The notes under the pieces are model-generated. The model did no database searches. It was given only the letters and a program-made list of their open reading frames with translations, and was not told the DNA's origin. A stretch of DNA of 18,102 nt from an uncultured Muribaculaceae bacterium (GTDB lineage: Bacteria; Bacteroidota; Bacteroidia; Bacteroidales; Muribaculaceae): NCBI GenBank assembly GCA_910584665.1, contig CAJUBL010000061.1, positions 1 through 18,102 on the forward strand, in the 5' to 3' direction. The position numbers and the translations under genes are program-made. Positions 15,582-18,102 of the stretch are shown in pieces; the first letter of the stretch is position 1; each line of letters opens with the position of its first letter.

Positions 15582-17525
15582 TTAGGGAAATTCCCAATAT
15601 ACACCATATCTGCAATGATGCAGATCATATAATGGTGAGAATGTCAGTCCGTCAGATGTCTTAAATATCAGGTCAGATCCGTCTCTGACAAGTCGTTTTT
15701 TCACTTCATCGATACCGAACGGAAGTTTATCAGAGATGTTGGCCGGGACATGATAATCATATGTATAGTAATCATTTCTCACGGTAGGGTCAGAAAACGG
15801 TGCCGGTGCGGAAATTCCCTCGGTGCCGAGATTTGCGGCCAGAACTACAGGACCGTATAGGATAGCTCCCTTTGAGGGATTGTCAGGAGTTGGCTCCACT
15901 CTGAGTGACATGGGGTATGTGACATCAATCCTGTCACCCCGGTTCCATTTCCTGTCAAGTGTAATATATGCACGGGGATCGTCTTTGACTGCGATTTTCT
16001 TACCATTGATCCTGACGACCGGCTTTCCGCTCCACGACGGATAGCGCAATGAGAGTTTCATATTACCCTTCGGCGTGTCTTCCATGATAATTGACGTTGT
16101 CTCTGATGCCGGAAAATCAGTCGTCTGTCTAAGTTTTAGTCCTTTATCGTTCCATGTCAGCTCAGATGGTATAAACAGATTCACAAACACTTCGTCATCA
16201 GAATGGAAATATATCGATTCGGCATATTTTGAATGACTTTCAAATCCGCTTCCCACACAGCACCAGAAAGAGTGTTCGGGCGTGCTGTAAACTTTATAGG
16301 CACCTGTCATCAGCGGCAGGAAATAGCACACCATTCCTGATTCAGTATCCTGCTGGGCAAGAATGTGATTATATAATGCACGCTCGTAATAATCGGCTAC
16401 TTCTGGCGCTGCATTCCAGCAGAAAACATGTTTCGACAGTTTGAGCATGTTATATGTGCAACATGTCTCTCCGGTATAGCCATTGATATATTTCGAGAAA
16501 TCGGCAATGTCAAAAAAGTGTTCTTTCTGACTGCTTGACCCTGTTACGAATGAATGTCTGTCAACCACACAGTTCCAGAAATCCGTAACCATCTGACGGC
16601 TTGTCTGGCAGTCCGACAATTCATAGTTCCGTGCTTCTCCTATCAGTTTAGGTATAAACGTATTGGTATGTTTAGTACCCATATCCAGGTTACCGTCTCG
16701 AATAGGGTCAAGCACGTCATTATGATAAAAGAACCCGGCAAGTTCCCGATACCTGTCATCACCGGTAACAGAGTACAGGTTATAGAAAGCTTCGTTCATG
16801 CCGCCGAATTCATTTCTCAGCATGAGTCTGCGGGTGTCTTCTGACTGGCCGATAAGCTTGTTGTAGGCCCAGTCACCCATTCTGCATGCCACCTCCAATG
16901 CCTGCGGACTGTCATTATACAGATACTGGTCAATAAGACCTGAAAGAATCTTATGCAATGTGTACCACGGAGCCCAGACACTCTTTCCTCTGAGATTCCT
17001 GTTTATCAGTTCCTCGGGGAATGCACTTAAATACCCTGTGTCTCCAAGAGCCCTCTGTACTTCTGCCAACCCGTCTACAAGAGAATCACCTTTCAGTTTA
17101 AACAGCCGGTCGCCTGTAGCGGCATACATCAACCCGTATGCCGAAAGCAGATGCCCGGTGGTGTGCCCCCGGAGATCACAATCAAGCGATTCCCATCCCC
17201 CGAGTTTTTTCACACTTTCATAACCGCCCTCAAGCCCGGCATACACACCGGCATTGTTTCTGAAACTATGCAAAAGACGGCTGACCGATATATTTGCCAT
17301 CCAGGCCGAATCCCGTTCAAGATTATCACGCACCCGTCCGGGTAACAGTTTCACATCCTTTAAGTCAAAACACTCTGCCTTACAAGGTATTTCAGATACT
17401 ACCTTCAGTTTACCACGATGCAGACCGGGATAAACCGACTGAGCCCGGAGACTTATATTCATAGCTGTCGCCAGCAACAAAATCCCGGCCGACAGCTTTC
17501 TTACAGATGTCATAACTTTTACCAT
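15582..17525 (-). CDS. Secreted GH127 beta-L-arabinofuranosidase
   Basis: A 647-residue exported enzyme of family GH127 (formerly DUF1680), expected to remove beta-L-arabinofuranose from arabinoglycans such as plant hydroxyproline-rich glycoproteins or pectin side chains. A signal peptide covers about residues 1-29 (ending LRAQ). The family's zinc-cysteine centre is visible: Glu353 and Cys355 in GETCC, and the CC pair Cys422/Cys423 in WCCVGSG, the first being the expected nucleophile by comparison with HypBA1. Glu335 in QKEHFF is a candidate acid/base. Other family marks are GHTTGHLL and GGMNEAFYNLY. The ATG at 17525 is used; ATG at 17513 would give a more typical signal peptide and a TTG at 17534 is less likely. 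It stands alone here, with no SusC/SusD genes. Confidence 0.9.
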   Translation of the reverse strand: MVKVMTSVRKLSAGILLLATAMNISLRAQSVYPGLHRGKLKVVSEIPCKAECFDLKDVKLLPGRVRDNLERDSAWMANISVSRLLHSFRNNAGVYAGLEGGYESVKKLGGWESLDCDLRGHTTGHLLSAYGLMYAATGDRLFKLKGDSLVDGLAEVQRALGDTGYLSAFPEELINRNLRGKSVWAPWYTLHKILSGLIDQYLYNDSPQALEVACRMGDWAYNKLIGQSEDTRRLMLRNEFGGMNEAFYNLYSVTGDDRYRELAGFFYHNDVLDPIRDGNLDMGTKHTNTFIPKLIGEARNYELSDCQTSRQMVTDFWNCVVDRHSFVTGSSSQKEHFFDIADFSKYINGYTGETCCTYNMLKLSKHVFCWNAAPEVADYYERALYNHILAQQDTESGMVCYFLPLMTGAYKVYSTPEHSFWCCVGSGFESHSKYAESIYFHSDDEVFVNLFIPSELTWNDKGLKLRQTTDFPASETTSIIMEDTPKGNMKLSLRYPSWSGKPVVRINGKKIAVKDDPRAYITLDRKWNRGDRIDVTYPMSLRVEPTPDNPSKGAILYGPVVLAANLGTEGISAPAPFSDPTVRNDYYTYDYHVPANISDKLPFGIDEVKKRLVRDGSDLIFKTSDGLTFSPLYDLHHCRYGVYWEFP

Positions 17526-17929
17526 AAACTGCAATTAATCCGTTCATCAACAAATTATCCTATAATACGTCTCCCCTGCACAATTTACTTAACCTTTCAC
17601 AAAACAGATATCACAGAGTTCCCGGCAAGTCAGCGCAAAAAATTTGCAGACATTTCCTCTGGCACTAAAATGAATCATCTCTCCCTCTCAAAAGGATTTT
17701 CTTTTAACCGACAGTAATCCATTAAACAAATATTGGCATCATAATATGTATCCTGACACTTGGAACACCATAGCTATTCATATGAATCTATTAATAAATT
17801 CTTCTTATCCATCGTTTAGAATATTCCAGCCCCCATTGAACATGCCATTTCCTACCATTTGTTTTATCAAGCAGTATGAACTGGTACATGTGTTAATTAT
17901 TTTCATATTACCCTCTATTATAATGTTAT
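17526..17929. other. Intergenic region upstream of GH127
   Basis: About 400 bases between the GH127 start and the stop of the partial membrane-protein gene, both on the minus strand. It should hold the GH127 promoter, but only weak candidates are present, for example a six-of-eight -7 match on the minus strand at plus 17551-17558. A short inverted repeat GCAAA/TTTGC at 17635-17647 is the only symmetric element noticed. No gene, RNA gene or clear terminator is supported. Confidence 0.4.
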
Positions 17930-18102
17930 TCAATAATACTCTTCATTCTTCCCAATAACGAGAAGAATGATAATCATAAGAAGTGGTGTAGCCAGAAGAC
18001 TCAGGAAGACCCACAAGACAACACTTCTATTGCGTTTCTGCGCCATTACCGCTACAAGAATATATAAACCGACACTAACGCCAATAGCAAACAAAATGGT
18101 TA
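17930..18102 (-). CDS. C-terminal fragment of a small membrane protein (5' end outside)
   Basis: Reading the minus strand from the window edge, an open frame gives 56 codons and a TGA stop at 17930-17932. The frame has two hydrophobic segments (about fragment residues 2-19 and 27-49) separated by a basic loop, AQKRNRS, and an acidic tail, KNEEYY. This is the pattern of an inner-membrane protein with the positive loop inside. The start codon lies beyond 18102, so total length is unknown. A Met in the fragment (MAQKRNR) could in principle be a start, but the hydrophobic frame continues upstream to the edge. No family is recognised. It lies upstream of GH127 on the same strand, about 400 bases away. 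Confidence 0.6.
   Translation of the reverse strand, partial: TILFAIGVSVGLYILVAVMAQKRNRSVVLWVFLSLLATPLLMIIILLVIGKNEEYY

Noticed and set aside
17746..17958. 70-codon plus-strand open frame
   Set aside because: It overlaps the better-supported minus-strand membrane frame at 17930-18102, has no family resemblance and lies in AT-rich sequence.
17943..17970. 9-bp inverted repeat TCATTCTTC/GAAGAATGA
   Set aside because: It lies inside the C-terminal codons of the partial membrane gene, not after the stop, and has no T-run, so it is not called as a terminator.
1..18102. CRISPR array, rRNA, tRNA, transposase or integrase
   Set aside because: No regularly spaced repeats, RNA gene motifs or mobile-element protein motifs were seen on either strand.

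Overview
The window looks like a chromosomal segment of a Bacteroidales bacterium. The evidence is promoters of the Bacteroidetes form (TTTG, about 20 bases, TAnnTTTG), starts without clear Shine-Dalgarno sequences, a DUF4292 lipoprotein, a DUF1460 protein, and secreted glycoside hydrolases of families GH51 and GH127. A gut genus such as a Muribaculaceae or Prevotella relative is plausible, but the sequence alone does not settle the genus.

Layout. 1-247 is a divergent promoter region; one promoter points left out of the window and one reads into the first gene. 248-3647 (+) holds a DUF1460 NlpC/P60-like amidase and a secreted GH51 alpha-L-arabinofuranosidase with a short GH43-like N-terminal piece. 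3608-9525 (-) is a five-gene housekeeping/envelope operon read as dut, TPR protein, DUF4292 lipoprotein, EnvC-like LytM factor, Wzx-like flippase. Its last gene overlaps the end of the GH51 gene tail to tail by 40 bases. 9526-9926 is an AT-rich intergenic region. 9927-15465 (+) is a compact five-gene island. 15582-17525 (-) is a secreted GH127 beta-L-arabinofuranosidase. 17930-18102 (-) is the C-terminal end of a small membrane protein cut by the window edge.

The most interesting part is the island at 9927-15465. It encodes a 65-residue HTH regulator, a 767-residue soluble protein that joins a MutL/MORC/Hsp90-like GHKL ATPase to a complete histidine-kinase core (H-box His539 plus a second GHKL ATP-binding domain), a lone receiver protein (Asp58) with no DNA-binding output domain, an HNH nuclease with a Cys4 zinc site, and an N6-adenine (NPPY) DNA methyltransferase with a target-recognition region but no nuclease domain. 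The last four genes are separated by only 2-3 bases. This is best read as a restriction-modification-like defence system in which a two-component phosphorelay, fed by an ATP-driven clamp-type sensor, may control an HNH nuclease while the methyltransferase marks self DNA. Relatives of the GHKL ATPase are known in restriction-modification operons; the fused kinase plus separate receiver is the part that deserves attention.

The flanking genes fit a glycan-eating gut commensal: the two arabinofuranosidases (alpha GH51, beta GH127) would trim plant arabinans or arabinoglycans, and the dut operon serves nucleotide hygiene, division-linked peptidoglycan processing and glycan export. No tRNA, rRNA, CRISPR array, transposase or integrase was found.
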